From positions 1,054,001-1,118,000 of the forward strand of contig CBDDHB010000003.1 of NCBI GenBank assembly GCA_965228165.1: a DNA stretch of 64,000 nucleotides, in the 5' to 3' direction. Position 1 is the first letter of the stretch. Every line of letters starts with the position of its first letter. This stretch comes from Oleispirillum sp965228165 (GTDB lineage: Bacteria > Pseudomonadota > Alphaproteobacteria > Rhodospirillales > Rhodospirillaceae). A program made the position numbers and the translations under genes. Of the stretch, positions 34,170-44,668 are shown in pieces. A model generated the notes under the pieces. That model saw only the letters and a program-made list of their open reading frames with translations, was not told the origin of the DNA and made no database searches.

Positions 34170-34970
34170 TTACAGCCCCAGCACGTCGGTCATCGCATAG
34201 AGGCCGGGCGGGCGGCCTTCCAGCCACATGGCGGCGCGCACCGCCCCGGCGGCGAAGATGGCGCGCTGGGTGGCGCGGTGGGTGAGTTCGATGCGTTCGC
34301 CCGCGCCCGCCAGGATCACCGTGTGTTCGCCGACGACATCGCCGCCGCGCAGGGAGGCGAAGCCGATATCGCCGACCTTGCGTTCGCCGGTGATGCCGTC
34401 GCGGCCGCGTTGCGAGGCGGCGGCAAGATCGACGCCACGCCCCTGGGCGGCGGCTTCCCCCAGCAGGGTGGCGGTGCCGGAAGGCGCGTCCACCTTGTGC
34501 TTGTGGTGCATCTCGACGATTTCGATATCGAAACTGTCCGGCCCCAGAGAAGCGGCGGCCTGTTTGACCAGGGCGGCGAGCAAATTGACCCCAAGGCTCA
34601 TGTTGAACGACTGAACGATCGGAGCCTTGGCGGCGACGGTGCGAATCACCGCCAGGTCATCCGGCTCCAGCCCGGTGGTGCCGATCACCAGGGCGGTGCC
34701 GGTTTCGGCGGCGAGCCGGGCATAGGCCCGGGTAGCGGCGGGGGAAGTGAAGTCGATCACCGCATCGGCGGCGGCGAACAGGGCGGGAGCGTCGTGTCCC
34801 AGGGCTCCCCCGGTGGCCGAGCAGCCCGCCAACAGTCCCAGATCCTGGCCGACGAAGGGTGATTCGAAACGGTCGATCCCTCCCGCGAGTTCGGCTCCCG
34901 GGGTTTTCAGGACTTCCTGGACCAGCATCCGTCCCATCCGTCCGGCGCAGCCGACGATCCCGATCTTCAT
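34170..34970 (-). CDS. dapB: 4-hydroxy-tetrahydrodipicolinate reductase
   Basis: Second step of the lysine/meso-diaminopimelate branch. 266 residues, normal length. The N-terminal nucleotide-binding turn is GIVGCAGRMGRMLVQEV; VIGTTGLEPDDLAVI and FNMSLGVNLLAALV follow; the catalytic histidine region is EMHHKHKVDAPSGTA. It lies 15 bases after dnaJ on the same strand, the usual alphaproteobacterial arrangement, so read-through from the heat-shock operon is likely. Confidence 0.96.
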   Translation of the reverse strand: MKIGIVGCAGRMGRMLVQEVLKTPGAELAGGIDRFESPFVGQDLGLLAGCSATGGALGHDAPALFAAADAVIDFTSPAATRAYARLAAETGTALVIGTTGLEPDDLAVIRTVAAKAPIVQSFNMSLGVNLLAALVKQAAASLGPDSFDIEIVEMHHKHKVDAPSGTATLLGEAAAQGRGVDLAAASQRGRDGITGERKVGDIGFASLRGGDVVGEHTVILAGAGERIELTHRATQRAIFAAGAVRAAMWLEGRPPGLYAMTDVLGL

Positions 34971-34985
34971 CTCATCCCCCTTGCC

Positions 34986-36116
34986 TCATTCCGTCAGGTC
35001 TTCCCAGAATTCCCTGACTTTCCGGAAGAATCTAGAAGATTCCGGACTATGGTCCTCGCCCGATTCGGCGGCGAATTCGCGCAGCAGTTCCTCCTGCCGC
35101 TTCGACAGATTGACCGGCGTCTCGACGCCGACGCGAACGAACATGTCGCCGCGCGCCGGACTGCGCAGGACGCTCATCCCCTTGCCCTTCTGACGGAACT
35201 GCGCGCCGGTCTGGGTGCCGCGCGGAATCTCGACGGTGGCGCGCCCGCCGTCGATGGTCGGCACCTCGACCGCGCCACCGAGGGCCGCCGTGGCCATCGG
35301 AATCGGCACGGTGCAATAGATGTCCGCGCCCTCGCGCTGGAAGATGCGGTGCGGCTTGATCGACAGGAAGATGTACAAATCGCCGGGCGGCGCGCCGCGC
35401 AGGCCCGCCTCGCCCTCGCCGGACAGGCGGATTCGGGTGTCTTCCTCGACCCCCGCCGGGATCGCCACTTGCAGGGTTTTCGCCTTCTGCACCCGTCCGC
35501 TGCCGCCGCACGCCGGGCAGGGGCCCTTGATCACCCGGCCCTGGCCGTGACAGGTGGGGCAGGTGCGTTCGATGGTGAAGAAGCCCTGCTGGGCGCGCAC
35601 CTTGCCCGCGCCGCGACAGGTGGGGCAGGTGACCGGCTCGGCGCCGTCCTTGCCGCCCGAGCCCTTGCAGGCCTCGCAGGGGACCGAGGTCGGCACCTCG
35701 ATGGTGGTCTTCAGCCCGGAATAGGCTTCCTCCAGGGAGATCGCCATGTTGTAGCGCAAGTCCGCGCCGCGCATCGCCCACTGACCGGAGGACCGCCCCC
35801 CGGCGAAGTTGCCGAACATCTCTTCGAAAATGTCGGAAAAGCCGGAGGCGAACTCGAAATCGAATCCGCCGCCGCCCATGCCGCCGCCCTGGGCGAAGGC
35901 GCGGTGGCCATAGCGGTCGTAGGCGGCGCGCTTCTGATCGTCTTTCAGGATTTCATAGGCTTCGCCGATTTCGCGGAAGGCGTGCTCCGCCTCCTGATCC
36001 CCCGGATTGCGGTCCGGGTGATACTGCATGGCAAGCTTGCGATAGGCTTTTTTCAGGTCGTCCGACGAGGCGGAGCGGGAGACCCCCAGAACCTCGTAGT
36101 AGTCGCGCTTGCTCAC
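34986..36116 (-). CDS. dnaJ: chaperone DnaJ
   Basis: A 376-residue co-chaperone. J domain at residues 1-70 with the HPD triad (MQYHPDRNPGD), a Gly/Phe-rich linker (GGGMGGGGFDFEF), four zinc-binding Cys-x-x-Cys-x-Gly-x-Gly repeats (CEACKGSGG, CPTCRGAGK, CPTCHGQGR, CPACGGSGR), and C-terminal substrate domains. It stimulates DnaK ATPase and holds unfolded proteins. It begins 105 bases after dnaK ends, with a hairpin in between. Confidence 0.97.
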   Translation of the reverse strand: MSKRDYYEVLGVSRSASSDDLKKAYRKLAMQYHPDRNPGDQEAEHAFREIGEAYEILKDDQKRAAYDRYGHRAFAQGGGMGGGGFDFEFASGFSDIFEEMFGNFAGGRSSGQWAMRGADLRYNMAISLEEAYSGLKTTIEVPTSVPCEACKGSGGKDGAEPVTCPTCRGAGKVRAQQGFFTIERTCPTCHGQGRVIKGPCPACGGSGRVQKAKTLQVAIPAGVEEDTRIRLSGEGEAGLRGAPPGDLYIFLSIKPHRIFQREGADIYCTVPIPMATAALGGAVEVPTIDGGRATVEIPRGTQTGAQFRQKGKGMSVLRSPARGDMFVRVGVETPVNLSKRQEELLREFAAESGEDHSPESSRFFRKVREFWEDLTE

Positions 36117-36184
36117 ACCGTACCTCGCATCGGCGATCGTCCTCGGGCGGAACCGCCCGTCCCCTCGCTCCGCTTCGGCGGCAA

Positions 36185-36205
36185 GCGGGCGGATTCGCCG
36201 CCCGC
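36185..36205. promoter_or_regulatory. hairpin between dnaK and dnaJ
   Basis: A perfect eight-base stem GCGGGCGG/CCGCCCGC with loop ATTCG in the 105-base dnaK-dnaJ spacer. On the transcribed strand it is followed by CGCTTGCC rather than a T run, so it is more likely an attenuating or mRNA-protecting stem than a full terminator. Such a stem would lower dnaJ expression relative to dnaK. Confidence 0.5.
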
Positions 36206-36221
36206 CCGCTTTTCCGAAGAC

Positions 36222-38126
<1,905 letters not shown>

Positions 38127-38356
38127 TCTGAACCTCTCTTGTTGCGGCAGGCTTGCTTCGGCCCAGGGCGTCACGCCCGTCTTCGGCGCCTCAAGAAGCC
38201 CCTGACAAACACCCATCCCGACGGTCGGGGCCCGCCGCTCCGGCGGGGCGAGCCGACCGGAAAAACCCAAGGCGAACCCTTGCCCGGTTGTCACCGGACG
38301 ATATAAGAAAAGGCGGCGCGCGCCGCAACAGCGAAGGCGCGCGGCGAGAGGCGGTA

Positions 38357-38383
38357 TTAGCACTCTTTTCTCGTGATTGCCAA
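38357..38383 (-). promoter_or_regulatory. CIRCE-like HrcA operator overlapping a dnaK promoter
   Basis: One arm is a perfect CIRCE half-site TTAGCACTC (38357-38365), then exactly nine bases, then GATTGCCAA (38375-38383), which matches seven of nine bases of the expected GAGTGCTAA. On the minus strand it overlaps TTGGCA (38379-38384), an 18-base spacer and TAATAC, a possible promoter reading toward dnaK 231 bases away; CTTGGC could also be an RpoH-type -35. It also lies 19 bases before the DUF1178 gene on the other strand. The stretch 38127-38356 is the dnaK leader and includes GGGCGTCACGCCC and CCGCTCCGGCGG stems. Confidence 0.6.
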
Positions 38384-38401
38384 GCCCGGAGGATACGCCC
38401 G

Positions 38402-38632
38402 ATGATCCGTTACCGCCTGCGCTGCGCCGACGGCCACGCCTTCGACCACTGGTTCGCCAACGCCGACGCCTGCGACGCCGAACTGGCCGCCGCCGCCGTC
38501 CCCTGCCCGGAGTGCGGCGGCACCGCCGTCGCCAAGGCGATCATGGCCCCCTCGGTGGGAAAAAAGGCCGCGCCCGCAACGCCCTGCGGCCAGCCGGTCT
38601 GCGCCTGCGGCTGTCCGGCGCTGGACGGATAG
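38402..38632 (+). CDS. DUF1178-family small zinc-finger-like protein
   Basis: A 76-residue protein starting MIRYRLRCADGHAFDHWFA, with CPECGG forming a Cys-x2-Cys knuckle and AKAIMAPSVG after it, the signature of DUF1178. The usual family length is about 140-150 residues, so this is a short version; it ends with a cysteine-rich tail (CGQPVCACGCPALDG) in place of the standard C-terminus. GGAGG precedes the ATG. Its start lies just after the CIRCE-like element, so coregulation with dnaK is possible. Confidence 0.75.
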   Translation: MIRYRLRCADGHAFDHWFANADACDAELAAAAVPCPECGGTAVAKAIMAPSVGKKAAPATPCGQPVCACGCPALDG

Positions 38633-38651
38633 GGCGAAACGAGGCGGCGCG

Positions 38652-39443
38652 ATGATCGTTTCCGCCAGCTACCGCACCGACATTCCGGCATTCCAGGCGG
38701 TCTGGTTCGCCGAGCGCTGGCGGGACGGCTTCGTCCTGGCGAGAAACCCCTATTCCGGCAAGCCCTACCGGGTCGGCCTCAACCCGGCGGAAGTGGACGG
38801 CATGGTCTTCTGGACCCGCTGGGCCGCGCCTTTCGGGAACTGCCTGGAGACGGTCGCGGGCGACGGCGTGCCCTTCGTCGTGCAGTACACCATCACCGGC
38901 TATGGCGCGGCGCTGGAGCCCGGCGTCCCCGACTGGCGGCGCGCCGCCGATTCCTTCTGCGAGATCGCCGAACGCCACGGGCCGAATCGCGCGGTCTGGC
39001 GCTACGACCCGATCCTGCTGTCCGCCGCCACCCCCTGGGACGGCCACCTTTCCCGCTTCGAAGCCATCGCCGACCGCATCGCCGGGGCGACCGACGAGGT
39101 GGTGGTCTCCTTCGCCCAGTTCTATGCCAAGACCCGGCGCGGACTGGCCGCCCACGCCGCCAGCGATCCCGGCGACGCCGACAAGCGCGCCCTGCTCGCC
39201 CAACTGCGCGACGCGGCGGCGAAACGCGGGCTGAAGATCAGCCTTTGCGCCCAACCCCACCTGATCGTCGATGGCGTGGCGGAGGCCGCCTGCATCGACG
39301 CCGAACGCCTTTCCCGCGTCGCCGGTCGCCCGATCGCCGCCAAGGCCAAACCCCACCGCCCCACCTGCCGCTGCGTCCAGTCGCGCGACATCGGCGCCTT
39401 TGCCACCTGCGGCTTCGGCTGCGCCTATTGCTACGCGCGATAG
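38652..39443 (+). CDS. DUF1848-family protein with C-terminal cysteine cluster
   Basis: 263 residues of a conserved family without known function. It begins MIVSASYRTDIPAFQAVWFA and has VDGMVFWTRWAAPF, RYDPILLSAATPW and VSFAQFYAKTRRG. The C-terminus, CRCVQSRDIGAFATCGFGCAYCYAR, has six cysteines with a Cys-x3-Cys-x2-Cys arrangement like that of radical SAM enzymes but at the wrong end of the protein. It may bind an iron-sulfur cluster. It follows the DUF1178 gene after 19 bases, probably as one transcript. Confidence 0.8.
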   Translation: MIVSASYRTDIPAFQAVWFAERWRDGFVLARNPYSGKPYRVGLNPAEVDGMVFWTRWAAPFGNCLETVAGDGVPFVVQYTITGYGAALEPGVPDWRRAADSFCEIAERHGPNRAVWRYDPILLSAATPWDGHLSRFEAIADRIAGATDEVVVSFAQFYAKTRRGLAAHAASDPGDADKRALLAQLRDAAAKRGLKISLCAQPHLIVDGVAEAACIDAERLSRVAGRPIAAKAKPHRPTCRCVQSRDIGAFATCGFGCAYCYAR

Positions 39444-39640
39444 GAAAAACCAGGCCGGGGCTCTGCCCCGGACCCCGCACAGGGTCTTGGACCCTGTGTA
39501 CCCATGCGTTTTTCGCCGCGAAAGCGGCGGGAAACTCTCGCGCCGCATGATGATTTCACGGCGCTCCGCGCAAAACCGCAAGGAATCGGGGGCGCGGAGG
39601 GACCGAGTCCCCCCGACCCCTTGTTTTTCCTGTGATTTTT
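39444..39640. repeat. intergenic mosaic hairpin repeat, copy 6
   Basis: Starts at the DUF1848 stop with AAAAACCAGGCCGGGGCTCT, then CACAGGGTCTTGGACCCTGTG, the core CGTTTTTCGCCGCGAAAGCGG, TCGCGCCGCATGATG, GGCGCTCCGCGCAAAACCGC, and GGGACCGAGTCCC. Its first 60 bases are nearly the same as the copy at 54681. The remaining bases to 39738 show no recognised element except GGAG before the next gene. Confidence 0.8.
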
Positions 39641-39738
39641 CATCTCGAAGCGGTTTTTCACCTGTGCGCGTCATCACAGGTGTTGATCCCGGCGCAAGAC
39701 CGGAGCACACTGACCCACGTCAGGGTGTGGAGTCGTCA

Positions 39739-40239
39739 ATGCCGAGACTGAAAACCTTGTTTTTGTGCGGAGTTCTGAGCCTGTCTTCAGGTTCCGCATT
39801 GGCCGGACCGCCGTGCTTCAGCGCCGAGGAAGCCTCGGCGGTGCAGGTTCGGCAGTTGCACTTGCGCCTGCAAGTGGCGGCCCTGAAGTGCAGCGATCCC
39901 GCCTGGGGCCTGCGCGACCGCTACAACGGCTACGTCTCGAAGTTCGGCGGCTCGCTGTCGTCCAACGCCCGTTCCTTGCGCGCCGCGCTGAAGCGCGCCG
40001 GCGAGGCGCGGACCGAGGCGCAGTTCGACCGCTTCATCACCCGCGTCGCCAACGACATCTCCCTGGCGTCGGAGAGCACTTCCGACTACTGCCAGCAGCA
40101 CCGCGCGATGCTGGACGAGGTTCTGGCCGCGCCGCGCGACGCCCTGCCGGGATTCGCCTCGGCGCACGAGCCGGTTCCGGCGGGGGCGTGTTCCCTGTCG
40201 CGGCGCGCCGACGTCGGCAAGCCGGAAAAGCGGCTGTAG
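39739..40239 (+). CDS. exported protein of unknown function
   Basis: 166 residues with a signal peptide (MPRLKTLFLCGVLSLSSGSA, cleavage after SALA). The mature part has four cysteines (in PPCFSAEE, ALKCSDPA, SDYCQQH and AGACSLS), which could form two disulfides, and looks helical. GGAG lies 6 bases before the ATG. It converges on the damaged ompA-type gene and shares a two-way terminator with it. I do not recognise the family. Confidence 0.65.
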   Translation: MPRLKTLFLCGVLSLSSGSALAGPPCFSAEEASAVQVRQLHLRLQVAALKCSDPAWGLRDRYNGYVSKFGGSLSSNARSLRAALKRAGEARTEAQFDRFITRVANDISLASESTSDYCQQHRAMLDEVLAAPRDALPGFASAHEPVPAGACSLSRRADVGKPEKRL

Positions 40240-40271
40240 TTTTCCTCTTCGCCATTTTCTTTCCGCCAACG

Positions 40272-40298
40272 AAAAGGCCCCGCCGAAGCGGGGCCTTT
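40272..40298. terminator. bidirectional terminator
   Basis: AAAAGGCCCCGC-CGAA-GCGGGGCCTTT between the convergent genes at 40239 and 40324, with an A run on one side and T bases on the other. It can stop transcripts in both directions. Confidence 0.8.
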
Positions 40299-40323
40299 CG
40301 CGTTTCGTCCGATCGTCCGCCGA

Positions 40324-41339
40324 TCACGGCATGACGATTTCGACGCGGCGGTTCTGCGGTTCGCGCACGCCGTCGGCGGTGGACACCAGCGGCGCGCTTT
40401 CGCCCTTCGCCGCGACGGCGATCTGCCCGGCGGCGACCCCCTGGCCAACCAGGGCGGCCTTCACCGCGTCGGCGCGGCGCTGCGACAGCTTCATGTTGTA
40501 GGCGTCGGACCCGGCGCGGTCGGCGTGGCCGGTCAGGTCGATGCGCGGACGCGCCCCCGCCTTGTACGCGGCGGCGGCCTTGCTCACCACGGCCTGACCT
40601 TCCGGGGTCAGGGTCGCCTTGTCGAAGTCGAAGAACACCATGTAGTTCTACGCCACCGGAGCGGCGGGCTTGGCGGCGGGAGCCGGAGTGGGCGCGGCGG
40701 CGACGACCTTGCTCGCCTTCGGCGCGCCGAAGCGATAGGTCAGGCCGACCATCACCGAGTGATTGGCGTATTCGGCGTCGCCCTTCAGGCCGGCGGGGGT
40801 CTTCACCTCGCCGTCGGTGGTGGCGAAGTGGCGGTACTGACCCTTCACCGACCAGTTGTCGTCCAGGTCATAGGACAGACCGGCGAAGCCCTGATAGGCG
40901 AACTCCCAGCTGTTGCCGGAATAGAGCTCGGCGCTGTTGCGGCTCACCTTGTCGAAGTCGAGGTAGGCGGCGCCGATGCCCAGGCCGACGAAGGGGCGCC
41001 AGGAACCGGTGGCGTTGAAGTCGTAGATGGCGTTGCCCATCACGTTGTAGGCGTCGGTGGAGCCGCCGGAGCTGCCGCTCAGGTCTTCAGCTTATCGACG
41101 TCGTTGGTGCGATAGCCGAGTTCGCCCTCGACCTTGATCGCGCCGAAGGAATAGCCGACCGCGCCCAGGAACGCCGGGCCGATGTCGTTCTCGGCGGTGT
41201 AGGACGCGTTCGGGAAGGAGACGTCCTGGTCCTGCAACCAGGACACGCCGCCATCGGCGCCGACATACCATTCGGCATGGGCCAAGGACGGGGCCGCGAG
41301 CCCCAGGCCCGCGGCAAGGATCATCGGAAGGGAGCGCAT
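40324..41339 (-). pseudogene. OmpA-family outer-membrane protein, disrupted twice
   Basis: The three parts of one OmpA-type protein are in order. First, a signal peptide and the start of the beta-barrel (MRSLPMILAAGLGLAAPSLA, EWYVGADGGVSW; 41339-41079). Second, after a shift near 41083, the barrel remainder (YNVMGNAIYDFN, VMVGLTYRFGAP) and a Pro/Ala linker. Third, after an in-frame TAG at 40648-40650, the peptidoglycan-binding OmpA domain (VFFDFDKATLTPEG, TGHADRAGSDAYNMKLSQRR). The shift lies at AAGCTGAAGACCTGAGC, not in a homopolymer, and needs one added base. Without correction only a barrel fragment is made. Two independent lesions make real inactivation plausible. Confidence 0.75.
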
Positions 41340-41471
41340 GGTTCAACTCCAGGCTGGAAAGGAATACGTCCCAAACTTACGCCTTGCCGCGCCGGATACA
41401 AGCTTTCCCTGGCGCGCCGACCACCGCGGCCGCTTGAGCGTGGCGGATATGCAACGGTCGGCGCGTTGGAA

Positions 41472-41951
41472 TCAGGCGTGGCCTTCGGCGGTGGCGGTGG
41501 CCATGCGCTGCTGGTACATGTCGACGAAGTCGATCGGCGCGATCATCAGGGGCGGGAAGCCCGCGTCGCGGGTCACCCCGGCGACGACGGCGCGGGCGAA
41601 CGGGAACAGGTGGCGCGGCACCTCGATGAACAGCATCGGCTTCAGGTGTTCCTCGGGCACGTTGACGGTGACCACGCCGCTGAACAGCAGTTCGACCAGG
41701 AAGGCGACCTTGTCGCCGGTCTTGGCCTCGACGTTCAGGCTCAAGTCCACCTCGAACATGTTGGCGTGCAGCTGCGCCGCCTTGACGTCCACCGCGATGC
41801 CGATTTCCGGCGCGGCGTTGGCCATGTCGGCGAAGATTTCCGGCACGTTCGGCGCCTCGAAGGACAGGTCCTTGATGAACTGGCCGTTGATCGTCAGGGG
41901 CGGGGTCGGGACCTGGGCGTCGGCGCCCGGGGCGGCCGTTTCTTCGGTCAT
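41472..41951 (-). CDS. secB: protein-export chaperone SecB
   Basis: A 159-residue cytosolic chaperone that keeps precursors unfolded and hands them to SecA. Family features: PPLTINGQFIKDLSFEAPN, LEVDL-type strand EVDLSLNVEAKTGDKVAFLV, and the C-terminal FPPLMIAPIDFVDMYQQR. Length is normal. It lies on the minus strand between fxsA and the damaged ompA gene, with timA-like and mltA genes diverging beyond fxsA, a conserved alphaproteobacterial neighbourhood. Confidence 0.96.
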   Translation of the reverse strand: MTEETAAPGADAQVPTPPLTINGQFIKDLSFEAPNVPEIFADMANAAPEIGIAVDVKAAQLHANMFEVDLSLNVEAKTGDKVAFLVELLFSGVVTVNVPEEHLKPMLFIEVPRHLFPFARAVVAGVTRDAGFPPLMIAPIDFVDMYQQRMATATAEGHA

Positions 41952-42017
41952 GATCGAAAATCTCCGGTGGAGGGGGAAAAGCGTCCGGGTTTTCGTACCC
42001 GAAAGCGCGGCGAAAGG

Positions 42018-42501
42018 TCAAAAGAAACCCGCGTCAACCGGGCTTTCCCGGCGGCGGCGGGGGGGGTCGGCGGGGGCGGAGGGCGGCGGCGGATCGGCGA
42101 CGACGCTGTATTCGCCCTCGATCACCGTCGGACCGGAGGACGGCGGCGCGGCGTCACGGCAAAACCCGGCGGCGACGAAACGGCGCAGCGGCGCGATCAG
42201 CAGCAACAAACCCAGGACGTCGGTGATGAAGCCGGGCAGGATCAGCAGGATCGCGGCGAAGGTCATCGCCGCACCGGACAGCATGTCGGAGAACGGCACC
42301 TCGCCCTTTTGCATCGACGCCTGCATCCCCCCCCAGGGTGGCCCACCCGGCGGCGCGCAGCAGGAACAGCCCCAGCGCCGCGCTGACGATCACCCAGGCC
42401 AGCACCGGGCCAACGCCGAAGGCGCGTCCGGCGGCGATCAGTCCCGCCAGTTCGAGCAGCGGAAAAGCCAGGAAGATCAGGGCGGGGGGGGGGAACGGCA
42501 T
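42018..42501 (-). pseudogene. fxsA: FxsA-family membrane protein (frameshifted in a C8 run)
   Basis: N-terminal half: MPFPPPALIFLAFPLLELAG with two membrane segments, reading to LLRAAGWATLGG. C-terminal half in another frame: MQASMQKGEVPFSDMLSGAA, then FAAILLILPGFITDVLGLLL, the diagnostic FxsA segment. Eight C on the plus strand (42327-42334) sit exactly at the join; with seven the product is one protein of about 160 residues. FxsA is a small inner-membrane protein whose overproduction relieves phage T7 exclusion; its normal job is unknown. The change may be a read error. Confidence 0.75.
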
Positions 42502-42639
42502 GCTTGTTCTTTCCCTGGGATGTGCTTAATTTCTCGGGGATGGGAGATGGATTTCGCGCGCCGATGATGGACGATTCCGGTGGCGCGCGTCCACGGATTC
42601 CTGCGCCGCAACCGGTCAGCATGGGGCCAGAAACCGACG

Positions 42640-43338
42640 ATGAACGGTGATTTCCAGCTTTTCGATCTGATTTTCCTGGTCCTGGTCGCCGGATTTCTGG
42701 CGTATCGCCTGCGCAACGTTCTCGGTCGGCGGGGCGGCTACGAGCAGACCCCCGACGAGGTGAGCGGCCGCAAGCCGGAACGCGACAACGTCGTCGATCT
42801 GGCCAAGGCGCGCCAACCCGGAGCCGATGACGAGGCCGAGGCGCCGCGCCCGGTCGATGCGGCGATGGCGGCGGCGGAGCCGGGCCTGGCCGCCGGTCTG
42901 GTGCAGATTCAGACCGCCGACCCGGATTTCACCGCCGACGGGTTCCTGGTCGGCGCCCGCGCCGCGTTCGAGATGATCGTCTGCGCCTTCGCCGAAGGCC
43001 GGGTGGAGGACATCCGCCCCTACCTCGGGGCCGAGGTCCACGCCAACTTCGCCGCCGCGGTGAAGGCGCGCGAGGCGGCGGGGGAAAAGGCCGAAACCCA
43101 GGTGATCTCGATCAAGAAGGCGACCATCACCGAGGCGATGATGAAGGGCCGCGACGCGATCGTCTCGGTGGAATTCGTCACCGAGCAGGCCAACATCGTC
43201 CGCGACACCGAGGGCAAGGTGGTGGACGGCGACGCCAACGTCATCGACACCCTGACCGACGCCTGGACCTTCGCCCGCGACGTCCGCTCCGGTGATCCCA
43301 ACTGGAAACTCATGGTCACCCGCAGTGTCGAAGCCTGA
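42640..43338 (+). CDS. Tim44-like domain protein (TimA type)
   Basis: 232 residues: one N-terminal membrane anchor (FQLFDLIFLVLVAGFLAYRL), a charged linker, then a Tim44-like domain (FLVGARAAFEMIVCAFAEGR, IRPYLGAEVHANFAAAVKAR, ...VRSGDPNWKLMVTRSVEA at the end). Bacterial members sit in the inner membrane facing the cytoplasm and are thought to assist membrane protein transport or quality control. ATG 42640 (MNGDFQLFD) is chosen to place the anchor at the N-terminus. mltA overlaps its end. Confidence 0.88.
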   Translation: MNGDFQLFDLIFLVLVAGFLAYRLRNVLGRRGGYEQTPDEVSGRKPERDNVVDLAKARQPGADDEAEAPRPVDAAMAAAEPGLAAGLVQIQTADPDFTADGFLVGARAAFEMIVCAFAEGRVEDIRPYLGAEVHANFAAAVKAREAAGEKAETQVISIKKATITEAMMKGRDAIVSVEFVTEQANIVRDTEGKVVDGDANVIDTLTDAWTFARDVRSGDPNWKLMVTRSVEA

Positions 43339-44494
43339 CCCCGCACTCTCGCGCGCGGCGCGCCGGGGTCTCGGCCTGCTGGCCGCCCTGGCCTTGGCCG
43401 CCTGCGCCGAACGCGAGGCCTTTCCCCCGCCCGAACCCCCCGCCGGATTCAGCGTCGAGGCGACGGACTATTCCCTGCTGAACGGATGGGAGGTGGACGC
43501 CGCCGATCAGGTTCTGCCCGCCCTCGCCCGCTCCTGCGCGTCGATCGACCGCAAGCCGCCGGACCTGATCATCGGCGCCGGACCGCTTGCCCGTCCCGCC
43601 GCCGATTGGCACCGCGCCTGCGCCGCCCTGCCGAAGACCGCCGCCGCCGCCGAGGCGCGCGCCGCCATCGCCAAGGCCTTCATGCCCTATCGCGTCGCTG
43701 CCGCCGACGGTTCGGCGCAGGGACTGTTCACGGGTTATTACGAAGCCGAATTGAACGGCTCGCTGTTTCCATCGCCGCACTATCCCTATCCGGTCTATGG
43801 CCGCCCGCCGGATCTGGTGGAACGCGTGCAGGACGGACGCAAGCTGACCGGACGGGTGCGGAACGACCGCCTGGAGCCCTATTCCAGCCGCGCCGAGATC
43901 GAGGCGGGGGCGATCGCCAAGACCGCGCCGGTGCTGTTCTGGACGAACGATCTGGTGGACCTGCTCGTCGCCCAGATCCAGGGTTCGGCGCGGGTGCGCC
44001 TGCCCGACGGACGGCGCTTCCGGATCGGCTATGGCGGCAACAACGGCCACCCGTTCAAGGGCCTGGGCCGCATCCTGATCGACGCCGGACTGGCCGAGCC
44101 GGGCAAGACCTCGATGCCGGAAATCCGCGCCTGGCTGCACAACCACCCGCGCCAGGCGGAAGGCCTGGTGCGGCGGAACCCGCGCTTCATCTTCTTCCGC
44201 CTGATCGATGGCGAAGGTCCGGTGGGGGCGATGAGGGTGCCGCTGACGCCGCAGCGCAGTCTGGCGGTGGACCCGTCGGTGGTGCCCCTGGGCGCGCCGG
44301 TCTGGCTGGAAACCGTCGATCCCGACGGCCAGCCGATCAACCGCCTGATGGCGGCGCAGGACATCGGCAGCGCGATCAAGGGGGCGGTGCGCGGCGACTT
44401 TTTCTGGGGCGCGGGCGAACCCGCCCTGGCCAAGGCCGGACGGATGAAAAGCCCGGGCCGCTATTACGTCCTGATCCCCGCGCCGAAGTCTTGA
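43325..44494 (+). CDS. mltA: membrane-bound lytic murein transglycosylase A
   Basis: A 389-residue lipoprotein (lipobox LAACAE near residue 31) that cleaves peptidoglycan to 1,6-anhydro products. The MltA domain contains LFTGYYEAELNGSL and VLFWTNDLVDLLVAQIQGSA; the 3D domain carries MAAQDIGSAIKGAVRGDFFW, with the catalytic aspartate. The GTG start at 43325 overlaps the Tim44-like gene by 14 bases. AmpG (26.1 kb) could import its products, so the two fit one recycling route. Confidence 0.94.
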   Translation: MSKPDPALSRAARRGLGLLAALALAACAEREAFPPPEPPAGFSVEATDYSLLNGWEVDAADQVLPALARSCASIDRKPPDLIIGAGPLARPAADWHRACAALPKTAAAAEARAAIAKAFMPYRVAAADGSAQGLFTGYYEAELNGSLFPSPHYPYPVYGRPPDLVERVQDGRKLTGRVRNDRLEPYSSRAEIEAGAIAKTAPVLFWTNDLVDLLVAQIQGSARVRLPDGRRFRIGYGGNNGHPFKGLGRILIDAGLAEPGKTSMPEIRAWLHNHPRQAEGLVRRNPRFIFFRLIDGEGPVGAMRVPLTPQRSLAVDPSVVPLGAPVWLETVDPDGQPINRLMAAQDIGSAIKGAVRGDFFWGAGEPALAKAGRMKSPGRYYVLIPAPKS

Positions 44495-44668
44495 GGTCCC
44501 GCCCGGTGCGGTTTCGCCGAAGCCGCGCCGCGATTTGCGGCATGACCCCAGCCCCGGCGAAAGGCCGCCCCGGCGCGCGGCTCTGGACATTTCCGTCGGA
44601 ACGTCCGAGTCTGTCCGGGGGAGGAACCCGCACGGCCAAGGGCCGGATGCCGCCGAAGGGGTGACCGA

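Noticed and set aside
36185..36205. Full terminator between dnaK and dnaJ
   Set aside because: The stem is strong but no T run follows on the transcribed strand, and dnaKJ is normally cotranscribed.
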